Shown: positions 7,766 to 15,569 of the stretch, piece after piece | Position numbering within the stretch: position 1 is the stretch's first letter | Layout: each line of letters starts with the position of its first letter | Assembly: GCA_947446285.1 (NCBI GenBank) | Contig: CANFGH010000001.1 | Span: 68,730-110,683, forward strand | Origin: Chloroflexota bacterium | GTDB taxonomy: Bacteria > Chloroflexota > UBA11872 > UBA12225 | DNA: 41,954 bases | Reading direction: 5' to 3' | The notes under the pieces: generated by a model | Database searches by the model: none | Seen by the model: the letters and a program-made list of their open reading frames with translations, nothing else | What the model was told of the DNA's origin: nothing | Translations under genes and position numbers: made by a program

Positions 7766-8908
7766 CTACGCTGCGACGGTCGCCACTGTGGCCAGTGAGG
7801 CTCCCCGGAACCCCGGCAACGGGGCGAAGTGTCCCCACCGGGCTACTTCCTCCAGAGGACCATTGGATGCCGGCCAGTTGGCGCGGCTCTTCAGGCGAAG
7901 GTCTGTCAGGGACGTGGCGCGGGCAACATCGATGGCCGTCCGGTTCTCGTCCTCGACCCTGATCACGCGGAATGCGCGGTCACCCGGACGGATCCCCAAT
8001 GTCACCAAGCATTCGCCCAATCCGAAGTGGTGGGCGGCGACGGTCGCAAGGTCGCGGGCAATAAGTGGCCCGGCGCGATCAACCTTCCAGAAATCCTTGC
8101 CACTCATCGCGCCACCACCGATCGGCACTCGCGGCCCGTAGAAGTCTGCCACCAGTTTCTTGCCGGAGAGCCCGTTGTCACCCCACGGCCCGCCGTCGAC
8201 GAAGTCGCCAAGTGGATTGATGTTCAGTGTCCAGTCGCCCGGGATGTGAAAACCCGGCACTCCGTTCGCAAACTGGTGCAGGAGCTGCAACACCGTCTGG
8301 CCGAGTATGCCCAAGGCGCTAGTTGCGTCCCAGTAATCGGCGTGTTGGATCGAAGCCGTGACATCATCAACGGCGCATGATGAACCATCATCATTCTCGC
8401 GAACCGTGACGAATATCTTGCCGTCGGGTCCAAGACCGAGTTCGGGCCGGTCAATCCGCAGGCGCCAGAGGCCGATCGCGATGTGCCTGGCCAAGGCATG
8501 TTCACATGGCAGGCCGTGGGTGCCCAGGCGGGTCGTAGCCCATCCCGTGATGATCGCCTGGTCATCCGAGACCTCGCGGTACTCGGTCTCGCCGGGGAAC
8601 AGGTCGTCCAGGCGAAGGTCGGTGTCAATCCGGAGGTCTTCCGGTGCCGGACAGAACACCTGGCTGTACCCAAGTTCGGCGAACGTCTGGCGGACGATGG
8701 CGTCGATGTCGAGCGAACTGGAACCGGGGCCGCCGACCCGTCCATCGACAAAGACCCGGTCCTGATGGACGGCGACTTCGATGCCCACGAGGGTTCGGGG
8801 ATGGAGGCGCCTTCCGGCGTCGACGATCCGGTCGGCGACCGCATCGGCGATCTTGTCAGGGTGTCCGGGCCAGACGAACTCGGCCGAACGGAGGTTCCAT
8901 GCGGTCAT
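7766..8908 (-). CDS. Divergent S-adenosylmethionine synthetase (MetK paralogue)
   Basis: A 380-residue protein that follows MetK from end to end. GHPDK is at 15-19; SDDQAIITGWATTRLGTHG aligns with the GAGDQG/MFGYA loop; LGLGPDGK, INPLGDFVDGGPWGDNGLS-GKK and GGGAMSGKDFWKVDR match the later ATP/methionine-binding motifs. MetK makes AdoMet from ATP and methionine. Many loop residues differ from housekeeping MetK: GAGDQG reads VSDDQA, and the usual GLTGRK reads GLSGKK. A housekeeping metK probably exists elsewhere (inference). It is the last gene of an operon with MoxR and vWA/metallopeptidase genes, starting 39 nt after the vWA stop codon. GGAAGGAAGGA lies about 12 nt before the ATG. Activity seems possible because the His, Asp and Lys positions are kept. 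Confidence 0.85.
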   Translation of the reverse strand: MTAWNLRSAEFVWPGHPDKIADAVADRIVDAGRRLHPRTLVGIEVAVHQDRVFVDGRVGGPGSSSLDIDAIVRQTFAELGYSQVFCPAPEDLRIDTDLRLDDLFPGETEYREVSDDQAIITGWATTRLGTHGLPCEHALARHIAIGLWRLRIDRPELGLGPDGKIFVTVRENDDGSSCAVDDVTASIQHADYWDATSALGILGQTVLQLLHQFANGVPGFHIPGDWTLNINPLGDFVDGGPWGDNGLSGKKLVADFYGPRVPIGGGAMSGKDFWKVDRAGPLIARDLATVAAHHFGLGECLVTLGIRPGDRAFRVIRVEDENRTAIDVARATSLTDLRLKSRANWPASNGPLEEVARWGHFAPLPGFRGASLATVATVAA

Positions 8909-8947
8909 GGGGTTTGTGTCCTTCCTTCCTTGTTGGCTTGTGGCAGG

Positions 8948-10342
8948 TCAGGCGGCAACTGGCAATGTCAGTTCGGTCCAGATGTCGGTGTAGCGTTCGA
9001 GGTCGCGTCGGAGCGACCCGCCCGGGGTGAGGGCCACTGCAATCCGGGATGCCTTCATCCACGCATCTCCGGTCGCACCGGGTGTACCGACGTACCCATC
9101 GGTCACGATCAGGGCACGCTTCACCTTGTGCCGGATCATGTGGTTCGCGACGCACTCGATCGCGGTCCCTCCGGTCGTCCGGCAGACACCCCGGCGGAGT
9201 TCGGCGAGGGTCACATCGGCAACCTCGGTCGAGAACTGGTGGATCACCGGATGGACGGCGGACCCGGCGTCGATGATTGCGCCGAAGAGGGCGCCGATCA
9301 GGCCGTTGACACTTCCCGACACATCGAGGTAGACATGGACCGGTTCATGGGTCTGGCGGCCACGCTTGATGTCGATCACGTCCGGGTTGAGGAACGGTGT
9401 CTGGCCGAATGCCCTCGCCACGATACCCCGTCGGGAAAGGCGGGGGATCGCCGTTTCGATGTGTACCGCGGTATCCCGTGGATGCGTGCCGACGGCCCCC
9501 GTGCCCTTGCGTGCAATCGCCTGGATTGCCCTCCGCAACTGTCCGCGTGGCGTCTGCACGGGAACACAGGTCTGCGATTTGAGGATGTCGCCCCAGGACT
9601 GTCCGGCCGACGGGATTGGTGGCGGTGGCCAGTCAGCAACGATCTTCCTGACCGCATCGAAGAGGGTCTCACTGCGTGACTCGAGATTTCCACTACTCGA
9701 CGCCCCTTCGTCCTCTGGGGAGTGGTCTCCAAGCAGCGGGATGACCGCCAGCGATTGATCGTCCTGGCGGATCAACTGACGGAGTGCATCAATCAACTCC
9801 GAGTACGTGCATCCATCACCCCAGTAGAGGTCCTTGTAGGCCTTGACCAGTCGGCGTGGCGCGCGTTTGGCCCACGGGATGACCGGAAGTTTCGGAATGT
9901 GCAAGAAATTTACTCCATGCTGGTTTGCCGGAGCAACCCACCCGACAACGGGACGCAACAGGGCGGCGGGCAACTCGTCGGCGTTGTAGAAGTCGGTCAG
10001 TAGCGCGTGATCCCGTGGGTGAGGCAGCGACCGGGTAAGCAGTGCGTTGATGACGATGTCAAAGGCCAGGTTCTCGATCCGCCCGGCCCGCGGATACAGG
10101 CGCGTGTGTCCGAGGATGACGTGGTGCAGTTCGTGAAGGAGGAGGAACGTCAGTTTTCCCGAGGTATTTGCGTGCTTGCTGACGAAGTCCGGGTTCACGA
10201 ACATGCGCGGCTGTGGCAGGCACTCGACGGCCGCGGTCGGGACGTCCGTGGTCTCGATGATGTCCACGATCCGCAGGAGTGCCGGGAAGCAGTAGGTGCC
10301 TGCCGGCAGGGATTCATAGAGCTTGTCTCTCAGTGTGGTCAT
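8948..10342 (-). CDS. DUF2201-like protein: HExxH metallopeptidase domain plus vWA domain
   Basis: A 464-residue protein of the COG3864-like type. An N-terminal zinc-peptidase-like domain has HELHHVILGH at 70-79, with the HExxH motif and a third His. The C-terminal von Willebrand A domain has a full MIDAS: DVSGS near 341, the Thr of TTGGTAIE, and the Asp of IVTDGYVG. vWA proteins of this family act with MoxR AAA+ ATPases, and a MoxR gene is two genes upstream. The ATG at 10342 is chosen because it overlaps the stop of the preceding gene as ATGA; a TTG 9 nt upstream is less likely. No signal peptide is seen. A chaperone or protease-like remodelling role with the MoxR ATPase is an inference. 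Confidence 0.85.
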   Translation of the reverse strand: MTTLRDKLYESLPAGTYCFPALLRIVDIIETTDVPTAAVECLPQPRMFVNPDFVSKHANTSGKLTFLLLHELHHVILGHTRLYPRAGRIENLAFDIVINALLTRSLPHPRDHALLTDFYNADELPAALLRPVVGWVAPANQHGVNFLHIPKLPVIPWAKRAPRRLVKAYKDLYWGDGCTYSELIDALRQLIRQDDQSLAVIPLLGDHSPEDEGASSSGNLESRSETLFDAVRKIVADWPPPPIPSAGQSWGDILKSQTCVPVQTPRGQLRRAIQAIARKGTGAVGTHPRDTAVHIETAIPRLSRRGIVARAFGQTPFLNPDVIDIKRGRQTHEPVHVYLDVSGSVNGLIGALFGAIIDAGSAVHPVIHQFSTEVADVTLAELRRGVCRTTGGTAIECVANHMIRHKVKRALIVTDGYVGTPGATGDAWMKASRIAVALTPGGSLRRDLERYTDIWTELTLPVAA

Positions 10343-10872
10343 GGCTTCCAATCCTTCGGGAAGTGCAGGACAACGGCGGTCTGGAGGTCGTGGATTGAGA
10401 GTTCGGGGATTGCGGTCTTGATGAACGCCCGCCCGCGGATCCGACTGCGCACGGCGAGGTAGAACAACGGATCGATGCCATCGGTCCCCGACAATTCCGG
10501 TTGCTGGGGTGCGTTGTAGTCAGCCGGAACGATCGCCGGCAGGCGGGTGAACCCCGGCACCTGCGAGGTTGCGTAGGCAAGCAGTTCGGGCACCCCGATG
10601 TCTGGCAGGGTGACGCCGAGGTACCGCCCAAGGCGCCACGCTGTCAGGTCGCCGTCCGCGTCCGGATCATCTGGCACTCCGGGGACATTGGTCAGGTTGG
10701 CCGTACCAGCCCAAGCCGGCAGGGTGATCACCTTCGTGGTCGCGACTCCAGTCCGGTTGAACACGGTCTGTGGTGGTCGGGGTCCACCCATGTTGTGAAG
10801 GAGGGCCGGCGCCTGGGCGGATGGTTCGGGCGGTGCTTGCTGACGGGTCGTGTTTGGCGTCCGGGCGTTCAT
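10339..10872 (-). CDS. Unknown 177-residue protein in MoxR-vWA operon
   Basis: Not recognised. The first 35 residues are a low-complexity Pro/Ala/Gln tail. The rest looks globular, with segments such as VITLPAWAGTANLTNVPG, LTAWRLGRYLGVTLPDIG and DGIDPLFYLAVRSRIRGRA. No signal peptide, membrane segment or enzyme motif is visible. Its start overlaps the MoxR stop codon (ATGA) and its stop overlaps the start of the metallopeptidase/vWA gene (ATGA), so the three are translationally coupled. That spacing suggests a stoichiometric partner, adaptor or substrate of the MoxR-vWA pair (inference). Confidence 0.8.
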   Translation of the reverse strand: MNARTPNTTRQQAPPEPSAQAPALLHNMGGPRPPQTVFNRTGVATTKVITLPAWAGTANLTNVPGVPDDPDADGDLTAWRLGRYLGVTLPDIGVPELLAYATSQVPGFTRLPAIVPADYNAPQQPELSGTDGIDPLFYLAVRSRIRGRAFIKTAIPELSIHDLQTAVVLHFPKDWKP

Positions 10873-12368
10873 TTCGCACTCCCATCCTCGGTCCCATTGG
10901 TGAGCGTCCCGAGTTCATCCCGTTGGCGGACCCACGACGCAACGATCGCATCGACGTCTGCCGGCCCCCTGAGGGCCCCGGACTTCCATTGCGATATGAG
11001 CAGATTGGTAAGGAAGCCAAGATCCTTTGACGCATCGTCAGGTGGGCGTGCAAGGAAGGCGTCTATCTGCCGGGAGGTCTCGAACCGCGGTCCGATCCGC
11101 GCAAGGGTTGCATTGACCTGCTGCTTGATGGCCACCTCCGAGTACAAGTCAGCGATCTGTTCGCCGACGGATGCGGATACGTGCGCGGTCTCGCGGGATG
11201 CGAGGTGGAATGCGAGGGCGTGGCGTGCGCCTGGCGGGAGCGACCCAAGCGCGTCCGCAACGCAGGCCGACCTCGTGGCGATATCGGTCCCGAGGTCCAG
11301 GGCCAACAGTGACCGGCGTACCGGGTCCGGTTCGGCGTGAAGGGCCTTTCGGGGATCAGACTCGTCCAGCAGGCTTACGGACCAAGCCTCACGGTGGATC
11401 GCGAGCAGTTGTGCCGGCGAAACGGAAGCGCTTTCGGATGCTGTCTGGGGCAAGGAGGCCGAAACTGCCTGCCAGCACGTGGCTGCAAACGCCGTCTTGG
11501 TTTTCGGGCTACTTGCCGCAGTGACCGCGATCAGGTTTCGGTACAGCATGGCGGCGCGTCGCCCGGAGAGGGATGTCCCCTTGGTGCGCAGGGCCGCGAT
11601 GAAGAGCCGGACATACTCGGAGAACTGGTCACTCAAACTCGAGTCGGTGGCATCGATGCGCTGTCGGATCGCTTCGATTGAATCCCGCAGTCGGGCGGAG
11701 AGGTCCGGCGGGACAGCCGTCGACGCGGACGACTGGATCACGAGTTTCTGGTCGCTTGCCGACAGGGTTGCAAATGCGGGGATTGTGATGATGAAAGGGA
11801 AACGGTCGGCAAGCGCCGGATCAAGAGGTTCCGAGCCGATGTAATTGCTGTCATCGGCGTCCGGATCGGCGGGTGGGTTCATCGCCGCCCACCGGAACCG
11901 CAATTCGGTCAGGGCCAGTCCCTGGATGCGTCGTTCGTGGATGATCGGGAAAAGCCGGTTCAGCATGTCAGGACGGCATCGCGAGATTTCGTCAATGAAG
12001 ACTGCTTCCGCACCCCAGATCGAAGCAGGCGTCTGCACGAACTTGAGATTGCCCGCGTCATCCGGCAACGGATACCCGACGAGGTCGTCGTAGTTGATCA
12101 GGCTCGCGTTGTAGTGGCGCCACGTCAGGTCAAGTGCTTCACACAAGCGTGAAAGCAGGAGGCTCTTGGCAGTTCCATGGGTGCCAATGAGCAGGAGGGG
12201 TTGTTCCGTCGCGATGGCCGCGAGGATCACGGGTTCGAGGTGATCGATCCCGATGATCCCGAGGTGCCGCAGCAGGGATTGTGTTCCTGATGCGGACGTC
12301 GTCCCTCTCCCGGAAGCCGGTGCGTTCGACTGGGCACTGGTTGCGCGTGGGGTCTTCGCCGTAGCCAT
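10869..12368 (-). CDS. MoxR-type AAA+ ATPase
   Basis: A 499-residue AAA+ ATPase and the first gene of a four-gene operon. Walker A is GTHGTAKS (62-69), Walker B is AVFIDEISR with FIDE at 124-127, and AAMNPP (sensor 1 region) and LDPALADRFPF (arginine-finger region) follow. The order matches the MoxR/RavA group of helix-2-insert ATPases. The C-terminal 230 residues are helical with no known motif. MoxR ATPases remodel or load partners together with vWA proteins, and such a protein is encoded two genes downstream. The start at 12368 is chosen because GAGGAG lies 8 nt upstream; the frame is open for 26 more codons without a ribosome site. The stop overlaps the next start as ATGA. Confidence 0.88.
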   Translation of the reverse strand: MATAKTPRATSAQSNAPASGRGTTSASGTQSLLRHLGIIGIDHLEPVILAAIATEQPLLLIGTHGTAKSLLLSRLCEALDLTWRHYNASLINYDDLVGYPLPDDAGNLKFVQTPASIWGAEAVFIDEISRCRPDMLNRLFPIIHERRIQGLALTELRFRWAAMNPPADPDADDSNYIGSEPLDPALADRFPFIITIPAFATLSASDQKLVIQSSASTAVPPDLSARLRDSIEAIRQRIDATDSSLSDQFSEYVRLFIAALRTKGTSLSGRRAAMLYRNLIAVTAASSPKTKTAFAATCWQAVSASLPQTASESASVSPAQLLAIHREAWSVSLLDESDPRKALHAEPDPVRRSLLALDLGTDIATRSACVADALGSLPPGARHALAFHLASRETAHVSASVGEQIADLYSEVAIKQQVNATLARIGPRFETSRQIDAFLARPPDDASKDLGFLTNLLISQWKSGALRGPADVDAIVASWVRQRDELGTLTNGTEDGSAK

Positions 12369-12413
12369 GCCGTTTTCTCCTCGGCATCGCACGGACCGGC
12401 ACGGAAGTTGGCG

Positions 12414-12435
12414 CCGACCATCAGCACATGGTCGG
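12414..12435. promoter_or_regulatory. Inverted repeat upstream of MoxR operon
   Basis: CCGACCAT and its exact complement ATGGTCGG enclose a 6-nt spacer about 45 bp upstream of the MoxR start codon. It could be an operator or a hairpin in the 5' untranslated region. No bound factor can be named. Confidence 0.35.
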
Positions 12436-12793
12436 ATTTGCATCAACCTCGAGAAACCACTTGACCCATCGTCGGCACTGTGCTCAGGGACAGTCCGCTT
12501 GATGGATCGTCAGTTTGCGCCTCGATGTTGGCGCCGCATCACCCTTTCCAGGGCCGGCCTCGGCACCGTGACCCCGCGGGTGCGGAGGTCGGTTGCCGCC
12601 CGGGCGCTTCAGGCCTGCCCGGGTCTCTGGATGCAATGACATCGTGCGCGGTTGGGTCCAGGAAGTCAATAGCCTCCAGGCGCATTTCGGTCGGTTGGGC
12701 GTTACGGCGTCGTACACTCGGGTCGGACGCATCCACCCGTTCCACCTCGCCGTTGGTGTCGAACCGCTGTTCTCGAAAGAGGGACCCAGACAG
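12436..12793. other. Intergenic region between MoxR operon and aldo/keto reductase
   Basis: No gene is supported here. The reading frames present are not bounded by a ribosome site and show no known domain. TACACT at 12713-12718 is a possible -10 box for the aldo/keto reductase, with a leader of about 75 nt. Otherwise nothing recognised. Confidence 0.4.
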
Positions 12794-13807
12794 ATGAAGA
12801 TCAAGCAACTTGGCCGGACCGGCCTGCGTGTCACCGAGGTCTGCCTCGGCACCATGACCTTTGGCAACCAGGCCGACGAGGCGACCTCCTTCGCCATCAT
12901 GGATACCGCCGTTGAACACGGCGTCACCTTCTTCGACACTGCCGATGTCTATCCGCTTGGCGGAACGCTCGACGTCAACGGCGAGACCGAAGCCATCATG
13001 GGCCGGTGGTTCGCGGCGCGTGGCGCCCGGGAAGACATCGTGCTGGCTACGAAGTGCCGGGGGCGGATGGGTCCCGGTCTCAATGACGAGGGCCTCAGCC
13101 GCAAGCACATCATGAAGGCATGTGAGGACAGCCTGCGCCGCCTCCAGACGGACTACATCGACCTATACCAGACCCATTCGACCGACAACGCCACGCCAAT
13201 CGAGGAGACCCTGCGCGCCCTTGACGACCTCGTCCATTCCGGGAAGGTGCGGTACATCGGGTGCAGCAACTACCCGGCGTGGGAACTTGCCGATGCTTTG
13301 TGGACGAGCGAGACGAAGGGCCTTGCCCGCTATGATTCGGTCCAACCCCGCTACAACGTGCTGTTCAGGATGATCGAGGACGAATTGTTGCCGTTGGCCA
13401 AGGCACACGGCGTTGGCGTGATCTCCTACAACCCGCTTGCCGGCGGAATGCTTACCGGGCGCTATTCCGGCAGCCGTGCACTCCAGGAAGGATCACGCTT
13501 CACCTTGGGATCGGGCCGGGGCGAGATGTACCGCAAGCGGTACTGGAATGACGAGGTCCACGACCAGGTCGACCACATCAAGGATGTCGCCGGCCGCCAT
13601 GGACACTCACTGACCCACGCTGCCCTTGCCTGGGTCTTGGCCCAGCCAGTCATCACGAGTGCAATCGTGGGAGCGAGCCGGCCTGACCAGCTTCGCGACA
13701 GTCTTGGTGCGGTCGGAGTGACCCTCTCGTCCGACGAGATGGATGCGTGCAACGGTGCATGGTTCAACCTGCCCCGTGAGAAGGATCAGGAAATCGCCCG
13801 ACGATGA
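12794..13807 (+). CDS. Aldo/keto reductase
   Basis: A 337-residue NADPH-dependent oxidoreductase of the AKR superfamily, in the YajO/IolS/Tas-like branch. The catalytic tetrad is visible: Asp48 and Tyr53 in FFDTADVY, Lys87 in LATKCRG, and His128 in LYQTHST. The barrel continues with GKVRYIGCSNYPAWEL, GVISYNPLAGGMLTGRY and the cofactor-binding end SAIVGASRPDQL. It reduces or oxidises carbonyls and sugars; the exact substrate cannot be told. The ATG at 12794 is preceded by GAGGGA at about 10 nt. An open frame runs about 200 nt further upstream but has no family match there. It stands upstream of the GH32 gene with about 190 nt between them, so the two may be regulated separately. Confidence 0.9.
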   Translation: MKIKQLGRTGLRVTEVCLGTMTFGNQADEATSFAIMDTAVEHGVTFFDTADVYPLGGTLDVNGETEAIMGRWFAARGAREDIVLATKCRGRMGPGLNDEGLSRKHIMKACEDSLRRLQTDYIDLYQTHSTDNATPIEETLRALDDLVHSGKVRYIGCSNYPAWELADALWTSETKGLARYDSVQPRYNVLFRMIEDELLPLAKAHGVGVISYNPLAGGMLTGRYSGSRALQEGSRFTLGSGRGEMYRKRYWNDEVHDQVDHIKDVAGRHGHSLTHAALAWVLAQPVITSAIVGASRPDQLRDSLGAVGVTLSSDEMDACNGAWFNLPREKDQEIARR

Positions 13808-13881
13808 TCATGACTACACCCCTTCGCAATGGAGGTGGTGCAGATGGGGCACGCACGCGTGGTCACCCTGCTCAGGAGGTG

Positions 13882-13900
13882 GGGCGGAGCGGCTCCGCCC
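13882..13900 (+). other. Perfect GC-rich hairpin upstream of GH32 gene
   Basis: GGGCGGAGC and its exact complement GCTCCGCCC are separated by one base, in the gap after the aldo/keto reductase. It may end that transcript or be a 5'-leader structure of the GH32 message. GGAGGT followed 7 nt later by an ATG at 13844, in the GH32 frame, lies just upstream. That start would add 51 poorly conserved residues running through this hairpin and an AT-rich stretch, so it is disfavoured. Confidence 0.4.
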
Positions 13901-13946
13901 ACCATCCAGCCCGAGTATGGTCCTTTTAAATCAAGGAGTGTCGAGG

Positions 13947-14000
13947 ATGCCCGTCCACGTGAGGCGCCGCTCTATCCTGCGGAATGGGGTGGCGTCGTGA
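13947..14000 (+). CDS. 17-codon leader ORF coupled to GH32 gene
   Basis: A short frame starts at ATG 13947 with a strong AAGGAG site (13933-13938, spacing 8) and encodes 17 residues beginning MPVHVRRRSILRNG. Its TGA stop overlaps the GTG start of the GH32 gene as GTGA. The AT-rich sequence TTTTAAATCA just upstream looks unlike coding sequence of this genome. This is either a leader peptide that controls GH32 translation by coupling, or the ribosome loading site for that gene. Expression is not shown by the sequence alone. Confidence 0.4.
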   Translation: MPVHVRRRSILRNGVAS

Positions 14001-15520
14001 CCCCCGCGGACCGATTGCCTCCCGCGCCGGCTGACCGTGACTGGCCACTGGCGGGCGACTATGTGGATCGCGGCCTGCTTGGTCGTCAGATCCTTGCTGC
14101 AGACCCGCATCGTCCGCGGTATCACGTGACGGCGCCGTCCGGCTGGCTCAACGATCCGAACGGCATCCTGCACCACGACGGGAAGTGGCACCTCTTCTAT
14201 CAGCACAATCCGCGGGCCGGGTTCCACGCGGACATGCACTGGGGCTACCTCGTCAGCGAAGATCTGGTGCACTGGACCGACCGACCCTGCGCGATCATTC
14301 CTACGGATGGCACCTATGACACCTCCGGCATCTGGTCGGGGAATGCGGTCATCGACGATGCCGGGGTGCCAACGCTGTTCTACACGGGTGTCGCTCCCGG
14401 GACGGATGGCCCGTACCAGCACCAACTTGTCTGCATCGCCCGCACGTACGACGGGTTCCGGACATTCGTGAAGGATCCCGCGAACCCGGTCATCCCCACC
14501 ACGCCGCCTGGCATGGACCTCGTCCAATACCGCGACCCGTTCGTGTGGAGGGGCCGTGCCGGGTCGCCTGCCAAATGGCTTCTCGCGATCGGGGCCGGGT
14601 TGCCGGGCATCGGCGGGACGGCACTCGTCTACGGCTCAGACGATCTCAGGCACTGGGAATACCTCCATCCGATGCTGGTCGGCGATCTTACGGTCACCAG
14701 CCCGGTGAGTACTGGAACGATGTGGGAGTGTCCGGATTTCTTCGAGATGGACGGACATGGCGTCCTCCTGCTCAATGCGTGGGGCGTGGGCAACCACCAC
14801 ACCGTTGCCGTGACCGGCGAAATGGACGAGACCGGGACCCGCCTCCGCAACGGGCACTATTCGCACCTTGACGGCGGCGAGTTCTACGCGCCCCAGTCCA
14901 TGTGGGATGGGAACGGCCGAAGGGTGCAGTGGGGATGGTTGCGCGAGGGCCGGCCCTCTGCTGCCGGGACCGCCGCCGGGTGGTCTGGGGCGATGTCCCT
15001 CCCGCGGATCCTGCGCGTCACATCAGATGGCCACGTTGCCGGTTCTCCCGCGCCCGAGCTTCGCATCCTTCGTCGTGATCACCTCGTGCTGAGCGCCCCC
15101 CACACGACCCGGATGCACGGAGATTCGCTCGAACTCGAATTGCGGTTTGATCACCCGTTTCAGGGCCGGTCAGGCGCGTGGGTCCGGTGCAGTCCCGATG
15201 ATGATGAGCGGACCTTTGCCGGCTACGACCCGGAGTCTGGTGGCCTCATCATCGATAGGTCTGCCTCGAGCCTTGACCCGACGGGGACTTCCATCGTGGT
15301 GATCACACCCGTCACGGTAGATACCCACTCGCCATTCACGGTCCGGATATTCCTGGATGCATCCGTTCTCGAGGTGTTCCTGGAGGATGCCACCGGATGC
15401 ATTGCCAATCTTGGCGCACGCATCTATCCGTCGCGGAACGACAGTCTCCACTCCCGGGTCGATGGTGAAGCGTTCGCCGGTGGTGACGGTTGGGTGATGG
15501 CTGGCATCTGGCCTGACTGA
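13997..15520 (+). CDS. GH32 beta-fructosidase (levanase/invertase type)
   Basis: A glycoside hydrolase family 32 enzyme that releases fructose from sucrose, levan or inulin. The catalytic signatures are WLNDPNG with nucleophile Asp53, QYRDPFV with the RDP transition-state Asp near 179, and MWECPDFF with acid/base Glu near 244. The five-bladed propeller fills residues about 40-340. A C-terminal beta-sandwich follows, with the family segments IFLDASVLEVF and ARIYPS. Length 507 residues is usual. No signal peptide is visible, so it is probably intracellular and acts on imported sugar. The GTG start is preferred because it overlaps the stop of a 17-codon leader ORF. An ATG at 13844 with GGAGGT is the alternative. 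No transporter gene is adjacent. Confidence 0.88.
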   Translation: MTPADRLPPAPADRDWPLAGDYVDRGLLGRQILAADPHRPRYHVTAPSGWLNDPNGILHHDGKWHLFYQHNPRAGFHADMHWGYLVSEDLVHWTDRPCAIIPTDGTYDTSGIWSGNAVIDDAGVPTLFYTGVAPGTDGPYQHQLVCIARTYDGFRTFVKDPANPVIPTTPPGMDLVQYRDPFVWRGRAGSPAKWLLAIGAGLPGIGGTALVYGSDDLRHWEYLHPMLVGDLTVTSPVSTGTMWECPDFFEMDGHGVLLLNAWGVGNHHTVAVTGEMDETGTRLRNGHYSHLDGGEFYAPQSMWDGNGRRVQWGWLREGRPSAAGTAAGWSGAMSLPRILRVTSDGHVAGSPAPELRILRRDHLVLSAPHTTRMHGDSLELELRFDHPFQGRSGAWVRCSPDDDERTFAGYDPESGGLIIDRSASSLDPTGTSIVVITPVTVDTHSPFTVRIFLDASVLEVFLEDATGCIANLGARIYPSRNDSLHSRVDGEAFAGGDGWVMAGIWPD

Positions 15521-15569
15521 CCCTTGGGGTCGGTGTGTGCAGGTCTCCCCCAGGTCCCGCACTGACGGG

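Noticed and set aside
12593-12793. N-terminal extension of the aldo/keto reductase
   Set aside because: The frame is open but the sequence has no AKR homology, and the ATG at 12794 has a ribosome site and the usual AKR opening.
13829-13996. GH32 start at ATG 13829 or 13844
   Set aside because: The segment crosses a perfect hairpin and an AT-rich stretch with rare codons and has no family match; the GTG at 13997 gives the usual length. The 13844 start is kept only as an alternative.
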